Source: Tolypothrix bouteillei VB521301 (lineage in GTDB: Bacteria > Cyanobacteriota > Cyanobacteriia > Cyanobacteriales > Nostocaceae). Taken from it: 64,000 bases of DNA. Shown here piece by piece: positions 23,853 through 33,947 of the stretch. The stretch lies in the NCBI RefSeq assembly GCF_000760695.4, contig NZ_JHEG04000001.1, positions 4,484,895 through 4,548,894 of the forward strand. Reading direction: 5' to 3'. Made by a program: the position numbers and the translations under genes. How positions within the stretch are numbered: position 1 is the stretch's first letter; the number at the start of each line of letters is the position of its first letter. The notes beneath the pieces were generated by a model. That model saw only the letters and a program-made list of their open reading frames with translations, ran no database searches and was not told the origin of the DNA.

Positions 23853-26654
23853 GTGATCGATCGGAAACGAAAAATTCAAAAAGCAGGATTTTTAATTTTT
23901 AATTTTAAATTCTTACTATTTAATTTACTAATTTTGCCCGCTACGGCAACAACTCCAGAACCAGTTATCAGTATTGTCCAAAGTACAGAAAATACAAATC
24001 AGTGGACGGGCATTACAAACCGTTTGCAGACTGCGGGAATCAAGTACTGTGTAATTCCCTTGTGGAATGTGAGGAGTGCTGCGGATTGGGGCGATCGCAC
24101 TATCTTATTTATGCCTAATGTTGAGTCATTAGCTCCAGCGCAAGCTATTGCTTTAGAAGAATGGATGAGCAAAGGAGGACGTTTAATTGCCAGCGGTCCG
24201 GTAGGAAGTGTATCAGCACCAGGAGTTAGACAGCTTTTGCGTACACTGTTGGGGGGGTATTGGGGATTTAGCCTTGAAAACGCACAACAGTTACAACTTC
24301 CATCAAAACAAAAAATTCAGGTCTGGGCAGATAAAAAGGAACTTTTTGGCAAGATACGCGGTGGTGTGGTTGTTCCCGATGAATTAGCCACAACTCAAAC
24401 TGCTGCTGTTTGGGATTCTAAAGATAGCCCGGTCGCAGTGGTAGCTACGGATCGTTCTACATTTTTTGGTTGGCGTTGGGGAGTCGATGCTGTTGCATCA
24501 CCAGAGTTAGATACAGCTTGGTTGCAAACAAGTGTCAACCGTTTTCTCAAGAAACCTACAACTGCTCCATCTCGAGTAAAAGGGGGTTCGGGAACTTGTA
24601 GTCCCACTGTAGCAACGCTTCCCTCTACTTCTGGGATAAGGGACACAAGGGGACAAACAACTTCTTCATCTACCTCATCCAAAACTTCTCCTACTCCCCC
24701 ACTCCCCACCGCCCCATCTCCATCCTCTGCTCCCCTCTCCCTACTACGCCAGTCGCCTCAATGGGGAGAACCCCCGTATGGCGCTGGCTCCCCTACTCCC
24801 CCCATTAACATTGCACCGACACCAAAATCAGACGAAGCAATCGACCAATTAGAACAAAGAGTACGATTTAATGTTGACCCCTACTCACAATCGCCCATCA
24901 GCTCATCAGATGCGATCGCACTCCAACACGAGCTTGAAAACCTAATTGGTAGAGTAGAGAGTTCTCGTTTATCAGCTTCAGTTATTAACGGAAACACCAA
25001 CGCAGCCCAAGCGGCGAAGGCGCAACAAACAGAAGTTGCATCCACAACACCAGGTTCACTGGTTTCCAATCCAGAACAAGTTATCGATAATGCCCGCGCA
25101 GTTGCTAAAAACTTGCCTCAATTAATTGCACAAAAAAACTATGCCCTTGCCCGTCAGCAGTGGCAAATAGCAAGAGCAAATCTATGGAAACAATTTCCTC
25201 TCGACCAAAGACTTGCTCCACCAGAAATCCGGTCTGTCTGGCTCGATCGCGGCACAATCGTCCGTGCTAAGAACGAACAGGGGTTGGCTGTTATTTTTGA
25301 TAAATTCGCTCAAGCGGGAATTAACACTGTATTTTTTGAAACAGTCAACGCCGGATACACAATTTATCCCAGTAAAATTGCACCACAACAAAACCCACTT
25401 GTTCGAGGATGGGACCCCCTTGAAAGTGCAGTTAAGCTAGCTCATGAGAGAGGTATAGAATTACACGCCTGGGTTTGGGCATTTGCGGCAGGTAACAGAA
25501 ATCATAATAAATTACTGAACCTTAACCCTGAGTATCCCGGACCCGTGCTTGCTGCTCATCCCGATTGGGCGGGCTACGACAATCGCGGTCAGATGATTCC
25601 AGCAGGACAGGGTAAGCCGTTCTTCGACCCAGCTAATCCCCAATTAAGGCAATACCTACTGAATCTCTATGAGGAAATCGTCACTCATTACAACGTAGAT
25701 GGTTTGCAACTAGATTACATTCGCTATCCCTTTCAAGACCCATCGGCTAATCGGACTTATGGTTACGGCAAAGCTGCTAGAGAGCAGTTCCAACAACAAA
25801 CTGGTGTAGATCCAGCCAACATTTCTCCTAAAGACAGAGAATTATGGCAAAAGTGGACTGAATTTCGGACTTCTCAAATCAATACATTTGTTGCACAACT
25901 GTCAAAGCAACTGCGAGAAAAACGACCGAATTTGATTTTGTCAGCGGCTGTATTTCCTTTACAAGAACAAGAACGCATTCAAAAACTTCAACAACAATGG
26001 GAAGTTTGGGCAAAGAATGGGGATATAGATTTGATCGTTCCCATGACCTACGCTTTAGAGACAGCTCGTTTTGATCGACTGGCACAACCTTGGATCAGAT
26101 CTTCTCAACTGGGGTCAGCGCTATTAGTACCGGGAATTCGCTTGCTTTCATTGCCTACAGTAGGAGCATTCGATCAAATTCAACTACTGAGAGATTTGCC
26201 CGTCATTGGTTATGCTCTATTTGCCGCCGAAAACTTTGGCAATGACCTACACAAAGTCTTTAGTGCAACTCAAGGTAGCGTTCAACCCAAACCACAAGAA
26301 CTCATTCCTCACCGCCAACCTTTTCAAACGGCTGCAATCCGCTACTCTGCTTTACAACGAGAATGGAAATTTTTGTTTCAAAATAATAAGTTACCGATGT
26401 CTTCCACAACGCTAGCAACATTTCATTCTCAAGCAAATATTGTACAAAGTGCTTTAGATCGGCTAGCGAAAGAGCCTAATTCCAGTAATTTGCTTGCAGC
26501 AAAAGCCGTACTGACTCGCTTTGTGTCTCAATTTAGAATCTTAATGCGTGCTCCTTCTCAAGACAATTTGTACCAAATCAAAGTTTGGGAAAATCGTTTG
26601 ACTACAATAGATCGGTTACTACGTTACGGAGAACGTGCTCAAGTGCGTAAGTAA
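23853..26654 (+). CDS. Glycosyl hydrolase-like 10 (GHL10/DUF187) family protein, secreted
   Basis: 933 residues. The N-terminus has a hydrophobic export segment (residues 11-30). A Rossmann-like N-terminal region (to about 235) is followed by a long Ser/Thr/Pro linker (about 240-330), then the GHL10 catalytic-type domain (about 450-800) with IRSVWLDRGTIV, FFETVNAGYTIYPS, HAWVWAFAAG, DGLQLDYIRYP and LIVPMTYA. The family is presumed to act on cell-wall glycans; activity here is unproven. The start is GTG 23853, eight bases after TGGAGGT. Part of the linker (24749-24792) is encoded by a palindromic repeat, so it varies without harming the fold. Confidence 0.85.
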   Translation: MIDRKRKIQKAGFLIFNFKFLLFNLLILPATATTPEPVISIVQSTENTNQWTGITNRLQTAGIKYCVIPLWNVRSAADWGDRTILFMPNVESLAPAQAIALEEWMSKGGRLIASGPVGSVSAPGVRQLLRTLLGGYWGFSLENAQQLQLPSKQKIQVWADKKELFGKIRGGVVVPDELATTQTAAVWDSKDSPVAVVATDRSTFFGWRWGVDAVASPELDTAWLQTSVNRFLKKPTTAPSRVKGGSGTCSPTVATLPSTSGIRDTRGQTTSSSTSSKTSPTPPLPTAPSPSSAPLSLLRQSPQWGEPPYGAGSPTPPINIAPTPKSDEAIDQLEQRVRFNVDPYSQSPISSSDAIALQHELENLIGRVESSRLSASVINGNTNAAQAAKAQQTEVASTTPGSLVSNPEQVIDNARAVAKNLPQLIAQKNYALARQQWQIARANLWKQFPLDQRLAPPEIRSVWLDRGTIVRAKNEQGLAVIFDKFAQAGINTVFFETVNAGYTIYPSKIAPQQNPLVRGWDPLESAVKLAHERGIELHAWVWAFAAGNRNHNKLLNLNPEYPGPVLAAHPDWAGYDNRGQMIPAGQGKPFFDPANPQLRQYLLNLYEEIVTHYNVDGLQLDYIRYPFQDPSANRTYGYGKAAREQFQQQTGVDPANISPKDRELWQKWTEFRTSQINTFVAQLSKQLREKRPNLILSAAVFPLQEQERIQKLQQQWEVWAKNGDIDLIVPMTYALETARFDRLAQPWIRSSQLGSALLVPGIRLLSLPTVGAFDQIQLLRDLPVIGYALFAAENFGNDLHKVFSATQGSVQPKPQELIPHRQPFQTAAIRYSALQREWKFLFQNNKLPMSSTTLATFHSQANIVQSALDRLAKEPNSSNLLAAKAVLTRFVSQFRILMRAPSQDNLYQIKVWENRLTTIDRLLRYGERAQVRK
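24749..24792. repeat. Palindromic repeat inside the GHL10 linker (copy)
   Basis: CCAGTCGCCTCAATGGGG at the start and GGCGCTGGC near the end, with inner GGGGAGAACCCCC. This matches the unit in iscB (8241-8285). It reads in frame as part of the low-complexity linker. Confidence 0.7.
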
Positions 26655-27286
26655 GAACAAATACTTAAGGCTAGCCTGTGGGTGTGTAGGCAGGTGAAAT
26701 TTGAAGAAGGCAGCCTTGCTGGAGGCAGATGGCAGAAGGCTCACTTCTGTTGGGGATTCTGACCCCAACCGATTGTAGACACCGTGTAGACGGTGAAGCA
26801 GCGTTGCAGGCGGTGAGACTAGTGCCTGCGGAGGGTTTCCCGCGCCCTGGCAACTAGCGAACCCGGAGGGGTTTCCCGCGCCCTGACGACTGCTGTTCGC
26901 GAAGCGTGTGCCTTGCACATACCCGTAGGGTGGGGTTTTATACCCCTTTGGCAGAGGTCAGACGGAATAGAGGGGATTACTTGTTACCTTTAATACTTAT
27001 TCCTCCCTTCTGCCCTCTGCCCTCTGCCCTCTGCCTTTCCCAGATAAATCTTATTGGCTGTGGGAAGGAGATCCGAAGTGCAAGGATACCCTTTCCACAA
27101 GAAAATGCGGTTTCTGTAAGAGTGCTGCGCTTCAATTCTCTTAAGAAGAATTTTAAGTAATAAATATTACATTATTTATGTCAGCATACGCAAGAAAATA
27201 TTTTTTTACAAAGTCACAATAAAACAAGCTACTTTGAAAGATTACTATAATACAAAATTTTTCTACTGAGACTATTGTGACTCTTT
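26655..27286. other. Repeat-rich intergenic region
   Basis: 632 bp without a credible gene. At 26812-26890 there are two palindromic units in reverse orientation (GGTTTCCCGCGCCCTG twice). At 27010-27035 the heptamer CTCTGCC is repeated in tandem. Near the downstream kinase gene the DNA becomes AT-rich, and a TATAAT at 27246-27251 is a possible -10 element 36 bases before the ATG. Confidence 0.6.
27010..27035. repeat. CTCTGCC tandem heptamer repeat
   Basis: More than three consecutive CTCTGCC copies. This is a short tandem repeat typical of cyanobacterial intergenic regions. Confidence 0.7.
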
Positions 27287-29746
27287 ATGCACTCCTTAGA
27301 TCAACACATTGTACTACCGTGTTTGGAATCTATCATCGATCCTTCTCCTCTAACTATTACCGGAGAAGAAACTTTGTCCGATGCGGTGGAACTTATGCGT
27401 CAATCTCGGCTAAAAACAGGTTTTGTTGTGGTGTTAAATAACACACAAGTGTTGGGGTTGCTGACAGAGCAAGATATAGTACAAGTAGCTTTTTCAGATA
27501 TTAACTTTAAAACAATTAAGATTTTTGAAGTGCTGGAGACTTCAGTGAATACCCTGAAGTTTTCTGAATTGGAAAACAATATAGTACCATTACTAACTCT
27601 CTTACGCTTGTATCACTTACCTGCACTGGTTGTTGTAGATGAAAAGGAACGATTCATTGGAGTCATTACATACGAAAGTATTTGCCATTCTTTAGAAAGA
27701 CAAGGAGCGATCGTAGGTCAAGCTCAAGCAGGTCTCGTCCAAGCAAATGCAGAACTGGAAATGCGCGTTGAGGAACGTACACAAGCTTTGAGAGAGATAA
27801 ATCGGCAGTTAATGTACGAAATTGTCGATCGCCAGTTAGTAGAAGAGCAATTGCGGCAATCTCAAGAAATGTTACAACTTATTATGGACAACATTCCTCA
27901 AAGTGTGTTTTGGAAGGATACAACATCTGTCTATATAGGTTGCAACCGCAATTTTGCTCAGATGATAGGCTTGGATAGCCCAGAAGATATTATTGGTAAG
28001 ACTGACTGCGATCTAGTTCGCAACCAGGAAGAAGCCCAGTATTACCGTGAATGTGATGCTAGGGTCATGGAGAATAACGTACCAGAGTATCATGCAGTGT
28101 CACTTCACCTGCGGAAAAATGGTAGAGAAGCTTGGTTAGAAACCACTAGAGTACCACTCCATGACGTAGAAGGTAAAGTCGTAGGCATCTTAGGTACATT
28201 TGAGGATATTTCTTGCCGCAAGCAAGCCGAAGAAAGCCTTCGACTTCGCGATCGCGCAATGGCAGCTAGCAGCAATGGCATTGTGATTACTGATGTAACC
28301 GTGCCAAACTCACCAATTATTTATGCCAATAAAGCTTACGAGAAAATAACGGGTTACTCTGTAGAAGAAGTTTTGGGAAAAAATTGCCGCTTTCTTCAAA
28401 ATGGTGATACCAATCAGCCTGGTTTAATTGAATTACGCAATGCTATTATTCAGGGGAAGGGCTGTACGGTAGTTTTACGCAACTACCGTAAGGACGGCTC
28501 TTTGTTTTGGAATGAGTTAAGTATTTCTCCGGTTCACGACTCGAGTGGAAATTTAACACACTATATTGGTATTCAAACCGACATCACAGAGCGACAGAGG
28601 GCAGCTGTTGCTCTACTAGTATCGCAAGAACGGTTGCAGTATTTACTCTCCTCTAGTCCTGGAGTTATTTATAGCTGCAAACCTTCAGGCGATTTTGACA
28701 CAACGTTTATTAGTGACAATGTAACGTCCGTGCTTGGTTATGAAGTACAGGAGTTTGTGCAAACTCCTGGTTTTTGGATAAACCACATTGATTCAGAAGA
28801 TCTGCCAAGAATTATGGCTGGTGCAGCAAAACTGTTTGAGCAAAAACAAATTAACTACGAGTACCGCTTTTTCCATAAAAATGGAAGTGTCCGGTGGATG
28901 TACGATCAAGCCAAGCTTGTACTAGATGACACCGGCAACCCTTTAGAAATCGTTGGTTACTGGATTGATATTACAGAACGCAAGCAACTCGAAGAGGATC
29001 TCAAAAATGCCTTGCAAAAAGAAAAAGAACTTAACGACCTCAAATCTCGCTTTATTGCCATGACTTCCCATGAATTTCGCACGCCCTTAAGTACTATTCT
29101 CTCCTCCGCAGAATTACTACAATACTACAGTCACAAATGGACACGGGAAAAGCAGCTTTCTCACCTGCAACGCATTCAAAACGCCGTTCATCACATGATA
29201 GAAACGTTAAACGATGTTTTACTAATTGGTAGAGCAGAATCGAAAAAACTAAATTTAGATCTAGAAGAGTTTGATTTAATTGAATACTGTCAATACATGG
29301 TGAAGGAATCAGAATTAAATATTAAAAATCAACAAGTAATCAATTTTCAAAGCCAATATAATTCCATCCCATGTTCTATGGATAAGAAATTACTGGGACA
29401 AATTCTAAGTAACTTATTATCAAATGCTATTAAATATTCTCCAAACAATAACCTTATTCAATTTACCCTTCAGTTAGAAGCTGAGCAAGCAATCTTTGAA
29501 ATTCAAGACCGTGGGATTGGTATTCCACCAGACGATCTACCCCATATATTTGAATCATTTCATCGTGCTACAAACGTCGGTCACATCCAGGGAACGGGAT
29601 TGGGACTGGCCGTTGTTAAAAGATGCGTTGATACCTACAAAGGTGAAATTACTGTAACAAGCCAAGAAGCTTTAGGAACAACATTCACTGTCAGGTTACC
29701 AGTAGGGAATGGGGACGGTGAGGCTCCTATAGGAGATAAGGGGTAA
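27287..29746 (+). CDS. CBS-PAS-PAS-PAS sensor histidine kinase
   Basis: 819 residues, no membrane segment. Order: paired CBS domains (about 10-145), coiled linker, three PAS/PAC domains (about 185-310, 320-440, 445-570; the second has GKNCRFLQ, a LOV-like variant of the flavin motif), HisKA with phospho-histidine in MTSHEFRTPLS near 594, and HATPase with NLLSNAIKYSP, DRGIGIP and GTGLGLAVVKR. The CBS pair may bind adenine nucleotides and the PAS domains sense light, redox or ligands. It probably phosphorylates the receiver proteins encoded just downstream. Strand and spacing (207 and 122 bp gaps) suggest one signalling cluster. Confidence 0.88.
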   Translation: MHSLDQHIVLPCLESIIDPSPLTITGEETLSDAVELMRQSRLKTGFVVVLNNTQVLGLLTEQDIVQVAFSDINFKTIKIFEVLETSVNTLKFSELENNIVPLLTLLRLYHLPALVVVDEKERFIGVITYESICHSLERQGAIVGQAQAGLVQANAELEMRVEERTQALREINRQLMYEIVDRQLVEEQLRQSQEMLQLIMDNIPQSVFWKDTTSVYIGCNRNFAQMIGLDSPEDIIGKTDCDLVRNQEEAQYYRECDARVMENNVPEYHAVSLHLRKNGREAWLETTRVPLHDVEGKVVGILGTFEDISCRKQAEESLRLRDRAMAASSNGIVITDVTVPNSPIIYANKAYEKITGYSVEEVLGKNCRFLQNGDTNQPGLIELRNAIIQGKGCTVVLRNYRKDGSLFWNELSISPVHDSSGNLTHYIGIQTDITERQRAAVALLVSQERLQYLLSSSPGVIYSCKPSGDFDTTFISDNVTSVLGYEVQEFVQTPGFWINHIDSEDLPRIMAGAAKLFEQKQINYEYRFFHKNGSVRWMYDQAKLVLDDTGNPLEIVGYWIDITERKQLEEDLKNALQKEKELNDLKSRFIAMTSHEFRTPLSTILSSAELLQYYSHKWTREKQLSHLQRIQNAVHHMIETLNDVLLIGRAESKKLNLDLEEFDLIEYCQYMVKESELNIKNQQVINFQSQYNSIPCSMDKKLLGQILSNLLSNAIKYSPNNNLIQFTLQLEAEQAIFEIQDRGIGIPPDDLPHIFESFHRATNVGHIQGTGLGLAVVKRCVDTYKGEITVTSQEALGTTFTVRLPVGNGDGEAPIGDKG

Positions 29747-29953
29747 TGGGAAATAACAATTGACGACCCTATCTCCTACCGGAGACTCTAGATGCAAGGC
29801 ATACGCTTGGGCGGTGCCGTATTTTATGGTCAGATACTGCTTTGTTTTTGAAAGCTAAGCCTGTAGGGTCATACACCCATTAGGGTGCAGGAGACTGACC
29901 TGTAGCACCGGACTGACTGGCAATTAGTAACCAACCACAAACTTAGGAAAATT

Positions 29954-31177
29954 ATGATCAAAATTTTAGTCATTGAAGACGAACAATCAGTAAGAGAGAA
30001 TATTCTAGACCTATTAGAAGCAGAAAACTATGATATGATTTCTGCTCCCAATGGAAAAATAGGTTTACAACTGGCATTCACTGAAGCGCCCGATCTTATT
30101 TTGTGCGATCTTATGATGCCAGAGGTTGATGGCTACGGGGTACTGACTGCATTACGCGAACAAACAGTGACAGCAACAATTCCATTTATCTTTCTGACTG
30201 CTAGATCTGCCAGATCTGATTTTCGTCAAGGCATGGATCTAGGAGCAGATGACTATTTAACCAAACCATTTACTCGGGCTGAACTGTTAAATGCGATCGT
30301 CAGTCGCTTATCCAAACAAGCCACTCTCAAACAACATATAAATAATTCCAACTATGACAGTAAGGCTGTCTCCCCAGAAGCACACAAGCTTGAAATGTAC
30401 CTGCGTCAGACTTTAGAACAACGAGATTTTCGCCAATTTCAAATTTATTATCAACCTATTGTTGATATCAATTCTGGCAAAATTGTAGCAGCTGAAAGTT
30501 TATTGCGCTGGCACCATCCAGAACTGGGTATAGTTTCTCCCGTACAAGTGATACCCATAGCAGAGTCTACAGGTTTAATTGTTCCTATTGGAGAATGGAT
30601 ATTGCGTAGTGTATGCAAGCAGACTAAATTATGGCATGATTCAGGATTTCCTTTCTTGCACGTTGCGGTCAATTTATCAGTCTGTGAATTGATGCAACCT
30701 GAATTTAGTCAAAAAATTATTAAATTTTTACGGAACAATAACCTAGTGGCAGAGCGCATAGGACTAGAATTAACAGAAAGCATGATTATGCAAAATGTCG
30801 ATGGCGCTCTTCAAAATATACAGGAAATTAAATCTTTAGGAGTACAAATTGCTATTGATGATTTTGGCACAGGTTATTCTTCTTTGCTTTATCTGAAGCA
30901 ATTACCCGTTAATACATTAAAAATAGATCGTTACTTCATTCAAAACGTTGCTAACGATCCCCAAAAAGCAGCAATCACTACAGCATTGATTCAAATGGCA
31001 CACAATTTGAATCTTAAGGTTATAGCTGAAGGTGTAGAGACAGAACAAGAATTAGAATTTTTACGAACTTATAACTGTGACGCTATGCAAGGGTTCCTCT
31101 TTAGCCGTCCCATACCAGCCTCAGATTTTGAAAAAATGTTAATTGAGGATAAAAAATTAGCGGTTAATGGTCAATAG
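29954..31177 (+). CDS. Response regulator with EAL domain (c-di-GMP phosphodiesterase)
   Basis: 407 residues. A receiver domain (residues 1-125) has the phosphoacceptor aspartate in LILCDLMMPEVDG and the conserved lysine in DYLTKPFT. The EAL domain (about 140-395) keeps the catalytic set: AESLLRW (ESL in place of EAL), VNLS, ELTES, IDDFGTGYSS, LKIDR and EGVET. It should hydrolyse cyclic di-GMP when activated by phosphorylation. It has no GGDEF domain. A short ribosome site (AGGAAAATT) precedes ATG 29954. It lies between two kinase genes, its likely partners. Confidence 0.9.
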   Translation: MIKILVIEDEQSVRENILDLLEAENYDMISAPNGKIGLQLAFTEAPDLILCDLMMPEVDGYGVLTALREQTVTATIPFIFLTARSARSDFRQGMDLGADDYLTKPFTRAELLNAIVSRLSKQATLKQHINNSNYDSKAVSPEAHKLEMYLRQTLEQRDFRQFQIYYQPIVDINSGKIVAAESLLRWHHPELGIVSPVQVIPIAESTGLIVPIGEWILRSVCKQTKLWHDSGFPFLHVAVNLSVCELMQPEFSQKIIKFLRNNNLVAERIGLELTESMIMQNVDGALQNIQEIKSLGVQIAIDDFGTGYSSLLYLKQLPVNTLKIDRYFIQNVANDPQKAAITTALIQMAHNLNLKVIAEGVETEQELEFLRTYNCDAMQGFLFSRPIPASDFEKMLIEDKKLAVNGQ

Positions 31178-31299
31178 TTTTTGAGAAGATATTGAATAAT
31201 TAAAAAAGAATTATATATAAAGTTATTTTTTTAATTTTATTAAAAAAATGATAATTTAAGGAATTTAAACGCAGATAAACAAAAACCAAAAATAACAAT

Positions 31300-32394
31300 A
31301 TGCACAAAATTCTAGTTATAGAAGATGAAACAACCGTGCGGCAAAATTTGGTAGAATTACTCACTTATGAGAATTTCAAGGTTGTTGCTGCAGAAAATGG
31401 TTTAATCGGTATGCAATTAGCTCATGAGGAACTACCGGATATAATTATCTGCGATGTTATGATGCCAGAACTAGACGGGCACGACGTTTTGCAGAAATTA
31501 CGTCAACAACCCCTAACAGCAACAATTCCATTTATTTTTTTAACCGGTAAGTGTGACAAAGCCGATATGCGCCAAGGAATGGTCTTGGGGGCAGATGATT
31601 ACTTAACCAAACCTTTTACTAGGGTAGAATTATTAGCAGCTATTTCCTCAAGATTGGAAAAACAAGCTGCTATTCGTCAGCAATCACAAAAAAAGCTGGA
31701 TGAGTTGCGTAGCAATATTGCGATGTCCCTTCCTCATGAAATGCGGACACCACTTAATGGAATTTTAGGTTTTTCAGAACTTTTAATTAAAGAAGTTGAT
31801 AACCTTTCTTCACACGAAATCCGTGAAATGGCCGAAGGTATTCATAAATCGGGTGAACGTCTCTACAGGTTAATTCAAAAATTTTTACTTTATGCAGAAT
31901 TAGAAATTATAGCGACAGACTCACAGAAAATAACGTTACTCCAAAACCACAAAACTACATTTCCTGTAATAGGATTACAAAGATTAATCGATGAAAAAGC
32001 TAAAAAAATGGGTCGTGGGTCAGATGTAAGTGTTAATTTTCAAAAAACTTGTCGCTTAAGGATTTGTGAAACTAGACTTTATAAAATGGCTGAAGAATTA
32101 TTAGATAATGCTTTAAAATTCTCTTTGCCAGGAACCAATATTTATGTAGAAAGTACTGTTAAAAATAAAAAATTTACTCTATCATTTACTGATTTTGGTA
32201 GAGGTATGACAAGCTCCGAAATTTCAAATCTAGGCGCTTATCGGCAATTTGACCGAAAACTTTACGAACAGCAAGGTTCGGGTTTGGGCTTAAGCATTGT
32301 TAAGCGTATAGCGGAATTACACGGGGGGGAACTCCAAATTTACAGTCAGCCTGGAGAGAAAACGGTTGTGCAAGTACTGCTTCCATGTGCCTGA
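31300..32394 (+). CDS. Receiver-histidine kinase hybrid protein
   Basis: 364 residues: an N-terminal receiver (IIICDVMMPELDG, DYLTKPFT), then a HisKA-type helix with SLPHEMRTPLNGILGF near 150 and a HATPase domain with ELLDNALKFSLPG, DFGRGM and GSGLGLSIVKR. This order, receiver before kinase, suggests it receives phosphate from another kinase and passes a signal on. Its receiver closely resembles that of the preceding EAL protein (both have TATIPFIFLTGK or TARS-type sequence), which points to gene duplication. The start is ATG 31300. Confidence 0.88.
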   Translation: MHKILVIEDETTVRQNLVELLTYENFKVVAAENGLIGMQLAHEELPDIIICDVMMPELDGHDVLQKLRQQPLTATIPFIFLTGKCDKADMRQGMVLGADDYLTKPFTRVELLAAISSRLEKQAAIRQQSQKKLDELRSNIAMSLPHEMRTPLNGILGFSELLIKEVDNLSSHEIREMAEGIHKSGERLYRLIQKFLLYAELEIIATDSQKITLLQNHKTTFPVIGLQRLIDEKAKKMGRGSDVSVNFQKTCRLRICETRLYKMAEELLDNALKFSLPGTNIYVESTVKNKKFTLSFTDFGRGMTSSEISNLGAYRQFDRKLYEQQGSGLGLSIVKRIAELHGGELQIYSQPGEKTVVQVLLPCA

Positions 32395-32544
32395 GAGCAA
32401 AAAAATAAATTCTTATAAATTAATCTTCCTACTTTTAATTCCAGCGATTGAGGACAGCTTTTTCACTCAATGGCAATCAGCGATCGCTGACCAAACGTTA
32501 AACTTGAAGGTGTTGCACCGTGAAGTTATACGGAAACTGCTACT

Positions 32545-33879
32545 ATGAAATCTCTGCGTTGGTTGCTGCTGTTTCTGTTTCTGGGTACAGCAGCCTGCGT
32601 TCAAACCAGTGCCTACCCAGAAGAATCTACACCCCAAGCTTCTGCACCTTCTACTCAACTAGCACAGAATTCAGCACAAACAGAAAATGTGATTCCGACT
32701 GAGACTCTGTCTCCTACACCCATTAATATTGACGTCAAAAGTTTACCAAAACCTTTTGCTACTGATAGTGCTTCAAAAGGACCTCAAGTTGTAGCGATTC
32801 CTGCAAAACCGACTCTGCGCGTACCCTCTGGCTTTGTTGTTAACGTTTTTGCCGAGGGTTTAAATGCACCGCGTTGGTTGGCTTTAACTCCGACTGGAGA
32901 TGTTTTGGTGACAGAAACCAGACAAAATCGCATTCGTTTACTTAAAGATACCAACGGTGATGGCGTGGCTGATATTAAAGAGACATTTGCTAGTTCTGCA
33001 AATGGACTGAATATTCCCTTTGGTATGGCTTTTGCAGATAATTCCTTCTTTTTGGGTAATACTGATGCTGTCTTGAAATTTCCTTACCAACAAGGTCAAC
33101 AGCAACTCATTGGGAACGGACAAAAAATCGCTGATTTACCCGGTGGTGGATACAATCAGCACTGGACTCGTAACGTATTGTCATCACCAGATAGTAAAAA
33201 AATATACGTCTCTATTGGTTCGGAAACTAATGTAGATGAAGAACCACTACCAAGGGCTTCCGTACAGGTTATGAACTTAGATGGGACTGGGCGGCAAACC
33301 TTTGCCTCCGGTTTGCGTAACCCAGTGGGTCTGGACTTTCATCCTGTAACGAAAGAACTTTACACAACTGTCAACGAACGAGACGGCATAGGAGATGATT
33401 TAGTACCAGATTACTTTACTCGCATTCAGCAGGGAGAATTTTATGGATGGCCTTATACGTACCTAACACCTAATAATCTTGACCCCCGCCAAACCACAGG
33501 TAACAAAAGCAAACAACCCGACTTAGCAGCTCGCACTCGTACTCCAGATGTTTTATTTCAAGCACATTCAGCTGCTTTGGGCTTGCAGTTTTATGACGGA
33601 CAAACCTTTCCCCAAAAATACCGTAATGGTGCTTTTGTTGCCTTTCGCGGTTCTTGGAATCGCGATCGCGGTACTGGTTACAAAATTGTCTTTGTCCCTT
33701 TTGATAGTAAAGGCAGACCCCAAGGCTACTATGAAGACTTCCTCACGGGATTTTTACTTGACCCTTCCATACCCACAACTTGGGGGCGTCCTGTAGGGTT
33801 ACTTGTCCTACCTGATGGTAGTCTTCTCGTCACCGAGGAAGCTAACAATCGGATTTATAGGATTCAGTACAAAGGTTAG
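32545..33879 (+). CDS. Sorbosone/glucose dehydrogenase-like beta-propeller lipoprotein
   Basis: 444 residues. A lipoprotein signal with lipobox GTAAC (cysteine near residue 18) is followed by a Pro/Ser-rich stretch and a PQQ-type six-bladed beta-propeller (FVVNVFAEGLNAPRWLALTPTGDVLV, YVSIGSETNVDEEPLPRASVQVMNLDGTG, GLRNPVGLDFHP, FRGSWNRDRGTGYKIVFVPF). It resembles L-sorbosone and soluble aldose dehydrogenases that oxidise sugars in the periplasm; whether PQQ is made by this organism cannot be told here. The start is ATG 32545. Upstream and downstream genes are unrelated. Confidence 0.85.
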   Translation: MKSLRWLLLFLFLGTAACVQTSAYPEESTPQASAPSTQLAQNSAQTENVIPTETLSPTPINIDVKSLPKPFATDSASKGPQVVAIPAKPTLRVPSGFVVNVFAEGLNAPRWLALTPTGDVLVTETRQNRIRLLKDTNGDGVADIKETFASSANGLNIPFGMAFADNSFFLGNTDAVLKFPYQQGQQQLIGNGQKIADLPGGGYNQHWTRNVLSSPDSKKIYVSIGSETNVDEEPLPRASVQVMNLDGTGRQTFASGLRNPVGLDFHPVTKELYTTVNERDGIGDDLVPDYFTRIQQGEFYGWPYTYLTPNNLDPRQTTGNKSKQPDLAARTRTPDVLFQAHSAALGLQFYDGQTFPQKYRNGAFVAFRGSWNRDRGTGYKIVFVPFDSKGRPQGYYEDFLTGFLLDPSIPTTWGRPVGLLVLPDGSLLVTEEANNRIYRIQYKG

Positions 33880-33947
33880 TGGTTAGTAGTTAGCGATCGG
33901 TCGTAGTAACTAACAACTAACAACTAACAACTATCAACTAACAAGCA

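Noticed and set aside
24395..24709. 104-codon ORF on the minus strand within the GHL10 gene
   Set aside because: Antisense shadow of the Ser/Pro linker region.
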